Counted from the first letter of the stretch, positions 8,663-17,536 are shown. The stretch is 64,000 nt of DNA from Avimonas intestinalis (GCA_904380375.1 CAJFID010000004.1:1-64000), one strand, 5' to 3'. The notes: generated by a model not told the origin, from the sequence alone. Translations and numbers: made by a program.

Positions 8663-9712
8663 TTAGGAAACCGGCACCGGGCGGCGGAGCATCCAGGCGA
8701 TGGTATCGGCGATGGTCTGGTACAGATCCCGGGGATGGTACCCCAGCTCGCGGGTCGCTTTGTCGTGGGAGAAACGGTCGTTGCTGCGCAGGGTATAGAG
8801 GGAATACCGCGTATACAGCGGCCGCTGCTTCCTGCGCCGGGCCACCCAGCCGATCAGCGGGGCTGCGGCGCGCGCCATCCACATCGGCAGCACCGGCAGC
8901 CGGCGGCCGCCCTCCAGCTTTTTCACCATGCCCAGCACATCCTTGACCTCGTAGTGCCGGTTGGAAAGGATATAGCATTCCCCGCTGCGGCCCCTTTCCG
9001 CCGCGGCCAGGCAGCCGTCCGCCACGTCCCGGACATCCACAAAATCGTATCCCCCGTTGACGCAGGCGGGGAGCTTGCCGCGCAGGTAATCGCTCACCAG
9101 CTGCACCAGGTGGTTGCGGCTGGAATCGTACGGTCCCAAAATTCCGGAGGGATGGACGACCACCGCGTCCAGCCCTTCCCGGGCGGCGTCCATCACCGCC
9201 TGGGTGGCCGCCGCCTTGGTTTTGGCGTAGCCGCCCACCACCTCGTCCGGCGAGAAATGCTCCACCTCTTCCATCACCTGCATCGTCCCCTTTTCGGGGA
9301 TGGCATGGACCGAGCTGACATATACCAGGCGGCAGTCCCTTTGCTGCCGGCACAGGGCGATGATGTTTTCCGTCCCGCCGACGTTCACCGCGGCCATCGC
9401 CGGGGTCACCTCATCGGCAATGTCAATGATCCCCGCGGTATGCAGCACCACCACCCGGCGGTTCTCCGTCCCTTCAAACAGCGGACGGAGCGAGGCTTTG
9501 TCCCGCACGTCCCCCCGCACGTAGGCAAGGCGCCCATCGCCTTCCCGGGCCGGGATCGGGGGCTGCTCCCCCGGCAGGAGCAGGCCGCGCACCGCAGCGC
9601 CCGCCCGGCGGAGCTTGCGCAGGATCGTGCTCCCCAGATGGCCGGCGGCGCCGGTGACAATATACAGGGTGTTTTTCACTGTGATAACGGGGCGGTTATT
9701 CCTTGCATTCAT
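8663..9712 (-). CDS. NAD-dependent epimerase/dehydratase (extended SDR)
   Basis: 349 residues. Rossmann dinucleotide site TGAAGHLGS near residue 20, catalytic Ser-Tyr-Lys represented by YVSSVHAIP and GYAKTKAA, and FVDVRDVADG as typical of extended SDRs. Sequence style is nearest to dihydroflavonol-reductase-like and 3-beta-HSD-like SDRs acting on NAD(P)-linked alcohol/ketone pairs; the substrate cannot be read. Expressed from a promoter at 9857-9885 that faces away from the divergent TetR gene, so TetR control is likely. Confidence 0.85.
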   Translation of the reverse strand: MNARNNRPVITVKNTLYIVTGAAGHLGSTILRKLRRAGAAVRGLLLPGEQPPIPAREGDGRLAYVRGDVRDKASLRPLFEGTENRRVVVLHTAGIIDIADEVTPAMAAVNVGGTENIIALCRQQRDCRLVYVSSVHAIPEKGTMQVMEEVEHFSPDEVVGGYAKTKAAATQAVMDAAREGLDAVVVHPSGILGPYDSSRNHLVQLVSDYLRGKLPACVNGGYDFVDVRDVADGCLAAAERGRSGECYILSNRHYEVKDVLGMVKKLEGGRRLPVLPMWMARAAAPLIGWVARRRKQRPLYTRYSLYTLRSNDRFSHDKATRELGYHPRDLYQTIADTIAWMLRRPVPVS

Positions 9713-9856
9713 CCTTCATCCATCCTTTCCCGCGCAGGGATCGCGGCCGCGGCCCCTGCGTGCCATTCTTTACGGAGCCGGCTCCTCCGCCCGGCAAAGC
9801 GTTCGGAGGAGGGCCGTTGTTCACAAAACGTTTGGTTGAATTGCCTTTCCACTTAT

Positions 9857-9885
9857 AGTATACTTTCCTTAGAAACAAGGGACAA
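9857..9885 (-). promoter_or_regulatory. Promoter of the epimerase gene
   Basis: Minus strand TTGTCC (9885-9880), 17-base spacer, TATACT (9862-9857). About 145 bases upstream of the epimerase start. Confidence 0.6.
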
Positions 9886-9911
9886 TCCACAGTTTTCCTG
9901 AAAAAGAAGGA

Positions 9912-9943
9912 TAACCGACACTTCCGTCAGGAAATGCCGGTTA
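9912..9943. promoter_or_regulatory. Candidate TetR operator, 32-base imperfect palindrome
   Basis: Arms TAACCGACACTTCC (9912-9925) and GGAAATGCCGGTTA (9930-9943) are inverted repeats with 12 of 14 positions matched around GTCA. It is the only large dyad in the gap between the epimerase and the divergent TetR gene and lies just upstream of the epimerase -35. Confidence 0.55.
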
Positions 9944-10002
9944 AATCCAACGCATCATAAAAAGTTTACAAATCCTCTCCGGGCAAAGGGGGCGGGAATC
10001 CC

Positions 10003-10674
10003 ATGGGAGCGCAAGCCGGAAAGAAAAAGGGCCGGGCCGACGACCATCGCACCCGGGTATCCAAGCTGCTGATCCGCCAGGCGTTCATGCAGCTTTTAAG
10101 GCGTAAGCCGATGCGGGATATTTCAATCAAGGAGCTCTGCGAGGCGGCAGGCATCAACCGCAGTACCTTTTACGCGCATTATACCGACCTGGGCGACCTC
10201 CTGCGCCGGATTGAGGAGGAGATGCTCGCGGAATTCGAGCAGGCGATGTCCCCCCTGCTTGAGGAATCGGAGAAATCGTTCAACCCGGTTGCGATCAGCG
10301 CGGCGATCTTCCGCTGCCTGAAAGACAACTCCGACCTATGCACCGTAACCCTTGGCGAATACGGGGATAAGGCGTTCCTGTCCCGGCTCCTCAGCATCGG
10401 GCGGGAACGGTGCATAGCGACCTATCTCAAGCATTATCCGCACGCATCCCCCCGGCAGATTGAGTATTTTTACGCCTTTGCCAGCGCCGGCTGCATCGGC
10501 CTGCTGCGCAAATGGCTGGACGACGGGATGGCCGTCTCCGCCGAAGAGGTCGCCCGGGCGGCCGAGGCCCTGATGCTGCGCGGGATCGGCGCGCTGGAGC
10601 ATCCGGCGGACGGGGAGCCCGAAGCGGAAGCCGGCGGCAGGGCGCCGCGCGGGAAATCCGGGGCGCTTCCTTAG
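10003..10674 (+). CDS. TetR/AcrR-family transcriptional regulator
   Basis: 223 residues. Basic N-terminus, then the TetR HTH with ISIKELCEAAGINRSTFYAHY at about residues 45-65, then an all-helical ligand domain. The C-terminal domain (YFYAFASAGCIGLLRKWLDDG) resembles the TetR C-terminal type found in DhaS-like regulators. A 25-residue low-complexity tail ends it. ATG follows GGGCGGGA. Divergent from the epimerase gene with a palindrome between them, so local control is the simplest reading. The inducer is unknown. Confidence 0.88.
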   Translation: MGAQAGKKKGRADDHRTRVSKLLIRQAFMQLLRRKPMRDISIKELCEAAGINRSTFYAHYTDLGDLLRRIEEEMLAEFEQAMSPLLEESEKSFNPVAISAAIFRCLKDNSDLCTVTLGEYGDKAFLSRLLSIGRERCIATYLKHYPHASPRQIEYFYAFASAGCIGLLRKWLDDGMAVSAEEVARAAEALMLRGIGALEHPADGEPEAEAGGRAPRGKSGALP

Positions 10675-10805
10675 GCAAGGCCCTCCTAAGGGCGGCTGGC
10701 CTCGCCAGAGCCGCCCGGCAGCCCGGCGCTTTCCCGCCCCTGCCCAAACCGGAGCGGCGGGCTGCGTACGAACGGGAATACTAGATCAAATGACACAAGC
10801 AGCAT

Positions 10806-10848
10806 AAAAACGGGATACGCCCGGTCAAGGGCGTATCCCGTTCCTTTT
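10806..10848. terminator. Bidirectional terminator between convergent genes
   Basis: 12-bp GC-rich stem (10811-10822 with 10829-10840), 6-base loop, A tract before and T-rich run after. It can end both the TetR transcript and the NlpC/P60 transcript. Confidence 0.75.
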
Positions 10849-10871
10849 GACTGCCTTTTGCGCCGGCCCTT

Positions 10872-11181
10872 TCACGGGCTGGTATTGATGGACTGGATCT
10901 GGTAGTCGCCGCCCGACGGGACCACCTCCAGGTAAAGAGGCTCCTGGGAGACAAAGCCCCCGCCGTCGCCGGGAAGCTGGTATTGCAGGGCGTACAGCGT
11001 GCGCGACCCCACCGTTTCCTTGCCAATCTGCACATTCGTCAAGGGGGTACCGAGCCACATCACGTCCGGATGCTTCTCAAAAAAATTCCGACGTCAGGAG
11101 GCGGCGCATCCCCGCGTTATTGCCCTCCCGCATAAAGCGCGCATACAAGGCGACGGCCGCTTCCGGCGTAGGGGCTGCCCT
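10872..11181 (-). pseudogene. Broken NTF2-like/DUF4829-like domain, read-through tail of the NlpC/P60 gene
   Basis: Directly after the TGA of the NlpC/P60 gene the same frame continues as RAAPTPEAAVALYARFMREG and on to LLTSEFF. A run of seven Ts (near 11079-11086) then puts it out of frame. With six Ts it would continue EKHPDVMWLGTPLTNVQIGK and on to the TGA at 10872. The recovered domain of about 95 residues looks like the small NTF2-type or DUF4829-type domains of secreted Firmicute proteins. It has no start codon with a ribosome site of its own. Either the gene was once a longer two-domain lipoprotein and has decayed, or there are sequencing errors at two sites. Confidence 0.6.
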
Positions 11182-11874
11182 TCAGCCGCCGGAATACCGG
11201 CGGGCGCCGGTGTAATGCTGTTCAAAATAGGGCAGGTTCATATCCAGCTCGGATACCGGCGTACCCTCCTGCCGGGCGGCGATGCAGATGCCGTCCCCGA
11301 CGTAGATCGCGGCGAACTCCGGGTTGCCCTCGTTCTCGTTCCAGAAGAATACCGCGTCCCCGGGCTGGAGGTCGGCCTTCTCTACCGCCGTCCCTTGGCG
11401 GTAGATGTCGCCGGTGCGGCGGGGCACCCCGATGCCCGCCTGCCCGTAGCAGTAATACAGCAGGCCGGAATTGTCAAATTCCTCCGGCCCGGCCGCGCCG
11501 TACCGGTAGGGCTTGCCGAGCTGCTGCTTGGCGATCTCCGCCACTTCCGCGGCTGCGCCCGCCGGTTCCTCCCCGCTGCCGGGATCGGTCGGCTCGGTCT
11601 GGGGCTCCGTCGCCGGCGTCTCCGGCGTGGTGGTTGTCGGGGTTTCCTGCGGCTCGGTGGTGGGCGTTTCCTCCGGCGCGGTGGTTGTGGGGTCCTCTTG
11701 CGGCGCGGTGGTCTCCGGCTCCTCCGGAGGTACGGTCGTCTCTGAGCCCGCCGTGCTGCCGGGCGGATCGGTCGGGGTGGCCGAGGATTCTCCCCCGCCG
11801 CCGGAACAGCCCGCCAGCAGGGCGCAAGACGTCAAAAGGCTGACCGCCAAAATCCATAAACTGCGTTTTTTCAT
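11182..11874 (-). CDS. NlpC/P60-fold lipoprotein with catalytic residues replaced
   Basis: 230 residues. Lipoprotein signal with lipobox LLAGC (Cys23). Residues 30-100 are a Thr/Pro/Glu repeat linker suited to crossing the cell wall. Residues 105-230 have the NlpC/P60 fold pattern (LGKPYRYGAAGPEEFDNSG, then GDAVFFW and IYVGDG). NlpC/P60 enzymes are cysteine endopeptidases of peptidoglycan stems. Here the expected D-C-S-G is D134-N135-S136-G137, so the nucleophile is Asn, and the usual His before the IY-x-G strand is Phe187. It is therefore probably a binding protein or a dying gene; the broken domain behind it favours decay. Confidence 0.75.
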   Translation of the reverse strand: MKKRSLWILAVSLLTSCALLAGCSGGGGESSATPTDPPGSTAGSETTVPPEEPETTAPQEDPTTTAPEETPTTEPQETPTTTTPETPATEPQTEPTDPGSGEEPAGAAAEVAEIAKQQLGKPYRYGAAGPEEFDNSGLLYYCYGQAGIGVPRRTGDIYRQGTAVEKADLQPGDAVFFWNENEGNPEFAAIYVGDGICIAARQEGTPVSELDMNLPYFEQHYTGARRYSGG

Positions 11875-11925
11875 GCTTGATCGCTCCTTTACGCCGCTTT
11901 TTGATCTTTATTGATCTCTAACTCT

Positions 11926-11953
11926 AGTATATTCCATGAAAGGAAAAAGGCAA
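11926..11953 (-). promoter_or_regulatory. Promoter of the NlpC/P60 lipoprotein gene
   Basis: Minus strand TTGCCT (11953-11948), 16-base spacer, TATACT (11931-11926). About 50 bases before the ATG. Confidence 0.55.
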
Positions 11954-12130
11954 TTACAGGACCATTACAATCCGGTGACAGTTTTGATAACTTATGACCC
12001 AACGGTTACAGTTCTGCAATCTTCCGGAACAGCCTGGGAGATGCCGGGCCCGCGCCCTCCCTGCGGCAGGAGAAGGGCCTTCCCCGGCGGAGGCAGGGCC
12101 GCCGGGCGGGACCCGTCCGGCGGCTAACGG

Positions 12131-12160
12131 TTGTAATTCCCACAGCGGATATGCTATAAT
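12131..12160 (+). promoter_or_regulatory. Promoter of lepA
   Basis: TTGTAA at 12131-12136, 18-base spacer, TATAAT at 12155-12160, about 100 bases upstream of the lepA start. Confidence 0.7.
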
Positions 12161-12261
12161 ACCATAATAAATTAATTACCATACATAATCTGTGTCTGCC
12201 ATAATCCACGCAACCTTTGCGCCGGGCCGGTCCTGCCCCGCAGAATGACGAGGTGTTTTGA

Positions 12262-14073
12262 TTGAACGTACCCCGCAGCCATATCCGGAATTTTTGCATT
12301 ATCGCCCATATTGACCACGGGAAATCCACCCTGGCCGACCGCCTGCTGGAAAAAACCCAGACCGTCGCCCAGCGCGACATGGAGGACCAGCTGCTTGACA
12401 GCATGGACCTTGAGCGGGAGCGCGGCATCACCATCAAAGCCCACGCCGTCACGATGACCTACCGGGCACAGGACGGGGAGGACTACCTGTTCAACCTGAT
12501 CGACACCCCCGGTCATGTGGACTTCAACTACGAGGTCTCCCGCTCCCTGGCCGCGTGCGAAGGGGCGGTCCTGGTGGTCGACGCCTCCCAGGGGATTGAG
12601 GCGCAGACGCTGGCCAACACCTATCTGGCGGTCGACCACGGGCTGGAGATCGTGCCGGTCATCAACAAGATCGACCTGCCCTCCGCCCGGCCGGAGGAGG
12701 TGCGCCAGGAGATCGAGGACATCATCGGCATTGACGCCTCCGAAGCGCCGGCGATCTCCGCCAAGCAGGGGATCAATATTGACGCGGTACTTGAGGCGGT
12801 CGTCCATCAGATCCCGCCCCCCGCCGGGGAGGACGATACCCCCCTGCGCGCCCTGATCTTTGACAGCTACTACGACAGCTACAAAGGCGTCATCGTCTAT
12901 TTCCGGGTCATGTCCGGCCAGGTCAAGCCGGGCGACCGGATCCGGATGATGGCCACCGGCGCCGAATTCGACGTGGTCGAAACCGGCGTCATGCGCCCCG
13001 GCCGGCTGGAGCCGAACCAGGGGCTCCGAGCCGGGGAGGTCGGCTACCTCGCCGCTTCGATCAAGACGGTGGGGGACGCGCGGGTGGGCGACACCATTAC
13101 CTTGGCCTCCTGCCCGGCGGCGGAGCCGCTGCCCGGCTACCGCAAGGTCAACCCCATGGTGTTCTGCGGCATCTTCCCCGCCGACGGCGCGCATTACCAG
13201 GACCTGCGGGAGGCGCTTGAACGCCTCCAGCTCAACGACGCGTCCCTGACCTATGAGCCCGAAACCTCGGTGGCCCTCGGCTTCGGGTTCCGCTGCGGCT
13301 TCCTGGGGCTGCTGCATATGGAGATCATCCAGGAACGGCTGGAGAGGGAATACGACCTTGACCTGATTACCACCGCGCCGAGCGTCATCTACCGCATCAC
13401 CCTGACCGACGGCACGGTGCTCCTGATTGACAACCCCACCAACTACCCCGATCCCGGCACCATCGCCAAGGCGGAGGAGCCAATCGCCGACGCCCACATC
13501 CTGTCCCCCAACGACTATGTGGGCAACATTATGGAACTGTGCCAGCAGCGGCGCGGGGTGTTCAAGGACATGAAGTACCTTGATACCACCCGGGTGGACA
13601 TCCACTATGAGATGCCCCTCAACGAGATTGTCTACGATTTCTTTGATGCGCTCAAATCCCGCACCAAGGGGTATGCGAGCTTTGACTACGAGCTCAAGGG
13701 CTACGTCCCCTCCGAGCTGGTCAAGCTTGATATCCTGCTCAACGGGGAGCCTGTGGACGCGCTTTCCTTCATCGTCTTCGCGGGCAATGCCTACGCCCGC
13801 GCCCGCCGGATGTGCGAAAAGCTCAAGGAGAACATCCCCCGCCAGCTGTTTGAGGTGCCCATCCAGGCGGCGATCGGCGGCAAGATCATCGCCCGGGAGA
13901 CGGTCAAGGCCATGCGCAAGGACGTGCTGGCCAAGTGCTACGGCGGCGACATCACCCGGAAGAAGAAGCTGCTTGAAAAGCAGAAGGAGGGCAAGAAGCG
14001 GATGCGGCAGCTCGGCAGCGTTGAGGTCCCGCAGGAAGCCTTTATGGCCGTTCTCAAGCTCGACGACGATTAA
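12262..14073 (+). CDS. lepA: Elongation factor 4 (LepA), ribosome back-translocase GTPase
   Basis: 603 residues, standard length. Translational GTPase that acts on stalled or mistranslocated ribosomes. G1 motif AHIDHGKST near residue 18, G3 DTPGH and G4 NKID, then EF-G-like domains and the LepA-specific C-terminal domain with lysine-rich end (RKKKLLEKQKEGKKRMRQLG). The start codon is TTG: the only in-frame initiator in front of the conserved SHIRNFCIIAHIDHG, eight bases after GAGGTG. Followed by hemW at a 200-base gap, a neighbour pair common in Firmicutes. Confidence 0.97.
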   Translation: MNVPRSHIRNFCIIAHIDHGKSTLADRLLEKTQTVAQRDMEDQLLDSMDLERERGITIKAHAVTMTYRAQDGEDYLFNLIDTPGHVDFNYEVSRSLAACEGAVLVVDASQGIEAQTLANTYLAVDHGLEIVPVINKIDLPSARPEEVRQEIEDIIGIDASEAPAISAKQGINIDAVLEAVVHQIPPPAGEDDTPLRALIFDSYYDSYKGVIVYFRVMSGQVKPGDRIRMMATGAEFDVVETGVMRPGRLEPNQGLRAGEVGYLAASIKTVGDARVGDTITLASCPAAEPLPGYRKVNPMVFCGIFPADGAHYQDLREALERLQLNDASLTYEPETSVALGFGFRCGFLGLLHMEIIQERLEREYDLDLITTAPSVIYRITLTDGTVLLIDNPTNYPDPGTIAKAEEPIADAHILSPNDYVGNIMELCQQRRGVFKDMKYLDTTRVDIHYEMPLNEIVYDFFDALKSRTKGYASFDYELKGYVPSELVKLDILLNGEPVDALSFIVFAGNAYARARRMCEKLKENIPRQLFEVPIQAAIGGKIIARETVKAMRKDVLAKCYGGDITRKKKLLEKQKEGKKRMRQLGSVEVPQEAFMAVLKLDDD

Positions 14074-14272
14074 ACAGGACGGGCGTTGGCCTGCCCGTAG
14101 CCGGCCCATCCCCTTTCGCCGGGCTGCCGGAGAAGCCGGGAGCGGCCTTGCCGTGCCCGATCCGGCCGCGCCGGGCTCGCCGGTAATAGCCCGGCGCGTT
14201 CCCGCTTTTCCCCAGCATAAAAGGAGCCGGCGGGCGGCAGGCTGCCGCGCTTGACAAGGAGGGCCGTTTTTT

Positions 14273-15418
14273 ATGCCGATCGGCTTATACATCCACGTCC
14301 CCTTTTGCGTGTCCAAATGCCCCTACTGCGATTTTTATTCCCTGCCCTCTGCCGGCTCCCGGCCGGCGGACGGGGAACGCTTGGACGCCTACACCGCCGC
14401 CCTCCTCCGCTCGCTGGAGGGCTGGGCCGCCCGGCTTCCCGGCGCAAGGGCGGACACCCTGTATTTCGGCGGCGGCACCCCCTCCCTGCTGGGAGGGGAG
14501 AGGCTGACCCGGATCCTTGGAGCGGCACGGCGGCTTTTTGGCCTGGACGGGGCGGAAATCACCCTGGAGGCCAACCCCGCCGACGGGCTGGGGGAAACCT
14601 TCCGCTCCTTTGCCGCGGCGGGCGGGAACCGGGTGTCCCTGGGGATGCAGTCCGCCCGGCCGGAGGAGCTGCGCTCCCTGGGCCGGCGGCATACGCCCGC
14701 CGACGTGGAAGCGGCGGTGCGGGCCGCCCGGGCCGCCGGCATCCGGAACCTTTCCCTGGACCTGATGCTGGGGCTCGAACGCCAGGGGGAAGCGGCGGTG
14801 CGCGCCTCCGTCGGGGAGGCGGCCCGGCTGGGGGCGGAGCATGTGTCCGCCTACCTGCTCAAAATTGAAGAGGGCACCCCCTACGCCGCCCGGCGGGATT
14901 CCCTATGCCTTCCGGACGAGGACCGGACGGCCGACCTTTACCTGCTGGCCTGCGAAGAGCTGGAAGCGCGGGGCTACCGGCAGTACGAGATCTCAAATTT
15001 CGCCCGGCCCGGCTGTGCCAGCCGGCACAACCTCAAATACTGGAACCTCGACCCCTATCTCGGGATCGGCCCCTCCGCCCATTCCTACCTCGGCGGGCGG
15101 CGGCTGGCCTATCCCCGCGACCTTGCCGGCTTCCTGGCCGGGGAGGGGCCGGAGGCCGAGCGCGGCCCGGCGGACGAGGCCGACGGCTCCATCGCCGAAG
15201 GGGGCGAAGAGGAATACCTCCTTCTCCGCCTCCGCCTGGCCGACGGGGTGGAAGAGGCAGCCTTCCGGCAAAAATTCGGCCGGCCTATCCCTGCCGCCTA
15301 CCGGAAGCGGGCGGCGGCGCTGCCCCCCCATCTGGTCACGGTAGACGGGCGGGGCATCCGCCTGACACGGCAGGGCTTCCTGCTGTCCAACCCGCTCACG
15401 GTCCGGATCCTGGGATAA
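14273..15418 (+). CDS. hemW: Radical SAM protein HemW (heme chaperone-like, oxygen-independent coproporphyrinogen oxidase family)
   Basis: 381 residues. Radical SAM cluster motif CVSKCPYCDFY (CxxxCxxC) at residues 12-19, GGGTPSLL after it, and the HemW motif HNLKYWNLDPYLGIGPSAHS in the C-terminal half. The family is often misnamed HemN. HemW binds and transfers heme and lacks coproporphyrinogen activity where tested. In anaerobic Firmicutes its role is less clear. Good AAGGAGGG ribosome site. Lies behind lepA and ahead of a DUF4375-like gene. Confidence 0.92.
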   Translation: MPIGLYIHVPFCVSKCPYCDFYSLPSAGSRPADGERLDAYTAALLRSLEGWAARLPGARADTLYFGGGTPSLLGGERLTRILGAARRLFGLDGAEITLEANPADGLGETFRSFAAAGGNRVSLGMQSARPEELRSLGRRHTPADVEAAVRAARAAGIRNLSLDLMLGLERQGEAAVRASVGEAARLGAEHVSAYLLKIEEGTPYAARRDSLCLPDEDRTADLYLLACEELEARGYRQYEISNFARPGCASRHNLKYWNLDPYLGIGPSAHSYLGGRRLAYPRDLAGFLAGEGPEAERGPADEADGSIAEGGEEEYLLLRLRLADGVEEAAFRQKFGRPIPAAYRKRAAALPPHLVTVDGRGIRLTRQGFLLSNPLTVRILG

Positions 15419-15513
15419 CCCGCACCGATAGGGGAAATCCGCCGCGGAAAGAAAATACCGCCGCCCGCGCCTCGCCGGCCGGGAAACGAAAAGCTGAAAA
15501 TGGAGGAAACGCT

Positions 15514-16113
15514 ATGAATTGTCTGAACGCCGCCCTTTTTTCCGACAACGGGACGGTTTTCGGCCTGGCTCTCCTGATCCTGGCCGCTTTGATCATCGGC
15601 GTATACCTATGGGCAAGCAAGCGGAGGAGCCCGTCGGGAAACGCCGACCGGCTTCAGGAAACCTACCGGGTGATGACCCGCCCCCTGCTGGACGCCGTCC
15701 CGGACGGGGAGCTGGTGGACGCCGTGGCCGCCAACCTGCTGGCCAAGCTCGATAAACGGCGGCCGGACGCCTACAAAACCATCCCGGTCCTTTCCCGGGG
15801 ACGCTGCGCGGTATACAGCGTATGGATGACCGTGCATGAGCTGGAATCGGCCGGCCTGGCCGCTTACCTGAGCAGCCCGTCCGGGCAGTTTGTCTCCCTG
15901 GCGGCCGACGGGTGCGAGCTGGTCGGCGCGCCGGCGTGCGCCGCCGTCCTGCGGGAGGCCGCCGCCCGGCCTTTGAGCCAGGAGGAGGCCGGCGCCCTGC
16001 AGGCGCGTTTCCTGGAAGCGGCCAAGCAGGAGCAGCCGTTGGACGGCTGCCTCAGCTACATCCGGGATAACCCCGGCGAGTTTGTGGACGACGGGCCGGA
16101 CAACGACTGCTAA
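15514..16113 (+). CDS. Membrane-anchored DUF4375/DMP19-like protein
   Basis: 199 residues. One N-terminal membrane segment (residues 14-34, VFGLALLILAALIIGVYLW), then a soluble helical domain. The stretch VWMTVHELESAGLAAYLSSP and the following LAADGCELVGA fit the DUF4375/DMP19 pattern (helix, small-residue turn, SG, then a LeuIleGlyAla helix); this is a remembered family pattern and not certain. Acidic C-terminus. ATG follows TGGAGG. Function unknown. Confidence 0.7.
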   Translation: MNCLNAALFSDNGTVFGLALLILAALIIGVYLWASKRRSPSGNADRLQETYRVMTRPLLDAVPDGELVDAVAANLLAKLDKRRPDAYKTIPVLSRGRCAVYSVWMTVHELESAGLAAYLSSPSGQFVSLAADGCELVGAPACAAVLREAAARPLSQEEAGALQARFLEAAKQEQPLDGCLSYIRDNPGEFVDDGPDNDC

Positions 16114-16167
16114 AACCTTTGCGCATCGGCGGAATACGGCCATGCCTTTCCCGAGGCATGGCTCTAT

Positions 16168-16201
16168 GGAAAGCGGGGCGGCTGTTGCCGCCCCGCTTTC
16201 C
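16168..16201 (+). terminator. GC-rich hairpin after the DUF4375-like gene
   Basis: 15-bp perfect stem with a TGTT loop (arms 16168-16182 and 16187-16201). Only a weak T/A run follows, so termination may be partial. Confidence 0.55.
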
Positions 16202-16294
16202 GCCCTTAAAAGGCATGGGCGGCCGGCCTCCCGCATACGAATGAGTAGACGGGACAGCCCGGCGGCGCCGGGCCCCTGCGGGGAGGGACGGAAT

Positions 16295-17080
16295 ATGAAG
16301 CTTGGAAAATACGCCGTGCTGCGGAAACGGCATCTGGCCGCAGCGCTGGCCTTGCTTTTCCTGCTGGCCGTATTGGTGGTAATCGCGGCGGCGGCGATTC
16401 CCTACGCCTATGCAAACGCGGTTGCCTCCGCCGGGCGGAGGCAACCCATCTGCTGCACCGACCGCTCCAACCGGGTGGTGAGCCTCACCTTCAACGCGGA
16501 CGGCGGGCAGGACAACACCGCGGAGCTCCTCGCGGTGCTGGGCCGGCACAATGCGCGCGCCACCTTTTTCGTGACGGGGGAATGGGCGGAGCGATTCGGC
16601 GGTTCGGCCAAGGCCCTGCATGATGCCGGGCAGGAGGTCATGAACCTATCGGATACCTACCTGCATATGCCCGGCTTGTCTCGGGAGGAGATGATCCGGG
16701 AAATCAACGCATGCAGCGACAAAATCCAGGCGGTTACCGGGGCGCGCCCCACCCTGTTCCGCGCGCCCTACGGCGATTACAGCGACGCGCTGCTGGAGAC
16801 AACGGAAATGTTTGAAATCCCCTGCATCCAGTGGGATGTCGACGCGCAGGACCAGCAGGCGGCCTCCGCCGGGGAGATTTCTCGCCGGGTTGTTTCGCAG
16901 GCGGCTTCGGGCTCTATCGTGCTGCTGCACGTTGGGGCGGAAAACACGCCCGAAGCCCTGGACCAAATTTTACAGGAGCTGCGGGACGAGGGCTATACCT
17001 TCCTGCCGGTTTCCGAAATGATTTACACCGAAAATTTCCTGCTCAGCCGGGAAGGGCGGCAGATCGCGCAAACCGGCTGA
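16295..17080 (+). CDS. NodB-fold polysaccharide deacetylase homologue lacking metal ligands
   Basis: 261 residues with a signal anchor at residues 14-40 and the deacetylase fold after residue 60. The family normally uses one Asp and two His to hold a metal. Here the first motif reads LTFNADGG (Asn67 at the Asp position) and the second, usually N-H-S-x-T-H, reads NLSDTYLH (Leu118 and Tyr122 at the His positions). The later RAPYGDY and final LLHVG motifs are kept, so the fold is intact. It resembles the Clostridia deacetylases linked to sporulation or cortex, and a spore-protein gene follows. Likely a non-catalytic glycan binder, unless an unusual mechanism applies. Confidence 0.8.
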   Translation: MKLGKYAVLRKRHLAAALALLFLLAVLVVIAAAAIPYAYANAVASAGRRQPICCTDRSNRVVSLTFNADGGQDNTAELLAVLGRHNARATFFVTGEWAERFGGSAKALHDAGQEVMNLSDTYLHMPGLSREEMIREINACSDKIQAVTGARPTLFRAPYGDYSDALLETTEMFEIPCIQWDVDAQDQQAASAGEISRRVVSQAASGSIVLLHVGAENTPEALDQILQELRDEGYTFLPVSEMIYTENFLLSREGRQIAQTG

Positions 17081-17327
17081 GCATTTCGTTTGACCGGCCG
17101 TACCGGCCAAAAGCGGCACGCCTGCGCATATGAAAAAAACGGGACGGGCAAACCGAACCGCGCCCCGGTCATGCGTTCCTATTGTTTTGTTTGACTGGAA
17201 AAAAGCGCGTTGGCTTCCTCAAGTTTCCTGTAATAAACCCTTGCCGCGGGCAAACAATAGGACTGGCAAACGCAATACAATTTTCGGCGGCCAAAGCCGC
17301 TTGTCATTTAAGGAGTGTAGAAAAATC

Positions 17328-17519
17328 ATGGCTAGCAACAAGAATCTCGTCCCCGAAGCTCGCGAGGGCCTGAACCGCTTCAAGATGGAAGCCGCGAACG
17401 AAGTCGGCGTGAACCTGAAGCAGGGCTACAACGGCGACCTGACCTCTAAGCAGGCCGGTTCCATCGGCGGCCAGATGGTCAAAAAGATGATTCAGCAGTA
17501 CGAAAACGGCCTGAAGTAA
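17328..17519 (+). CDS. Alpha/beta-type small acid-soluble spore protein (SASP)
   Basis: 63 residues. Has the two signatures of the family: the N-terminal germination-protease region with EAREGLNRFKMEAANEVGV, and the DNA-binding end GDLTSKQAGSIGGQMVKKMI. Such proteins coat and protect spore DNA and are degraded at germination. AAGGAG ribosome site and a strong terminator. Normally made in the forespore under sigma-G; I could not place a convincing sigma-G promoter. It is the strongest evidence that the organism sporulates. Confidence 0.96.
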   Translation: MASNKNLVPEAREGLNRFKMEAANEVGVNLKQGYNGDLTSKQAGSIGGQMVKKMIQQYENGLK

Positions 17520-17536
17520 TTTCGGCGTTTCGGAAA

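Noticed and set aside
11182..11184. TGA as selenocysteine codon in the NlpC/P60 gene
   Set aside because: No SECIS-like hairpin at the right distance was evident, and the following frameshift makes simple decay more likely.
12172..14316. 714-codon minus-strand frame opposite lepA
   Set aside because: Shadow of lepA; His/Asp/Gly-rich composition without any family motif.
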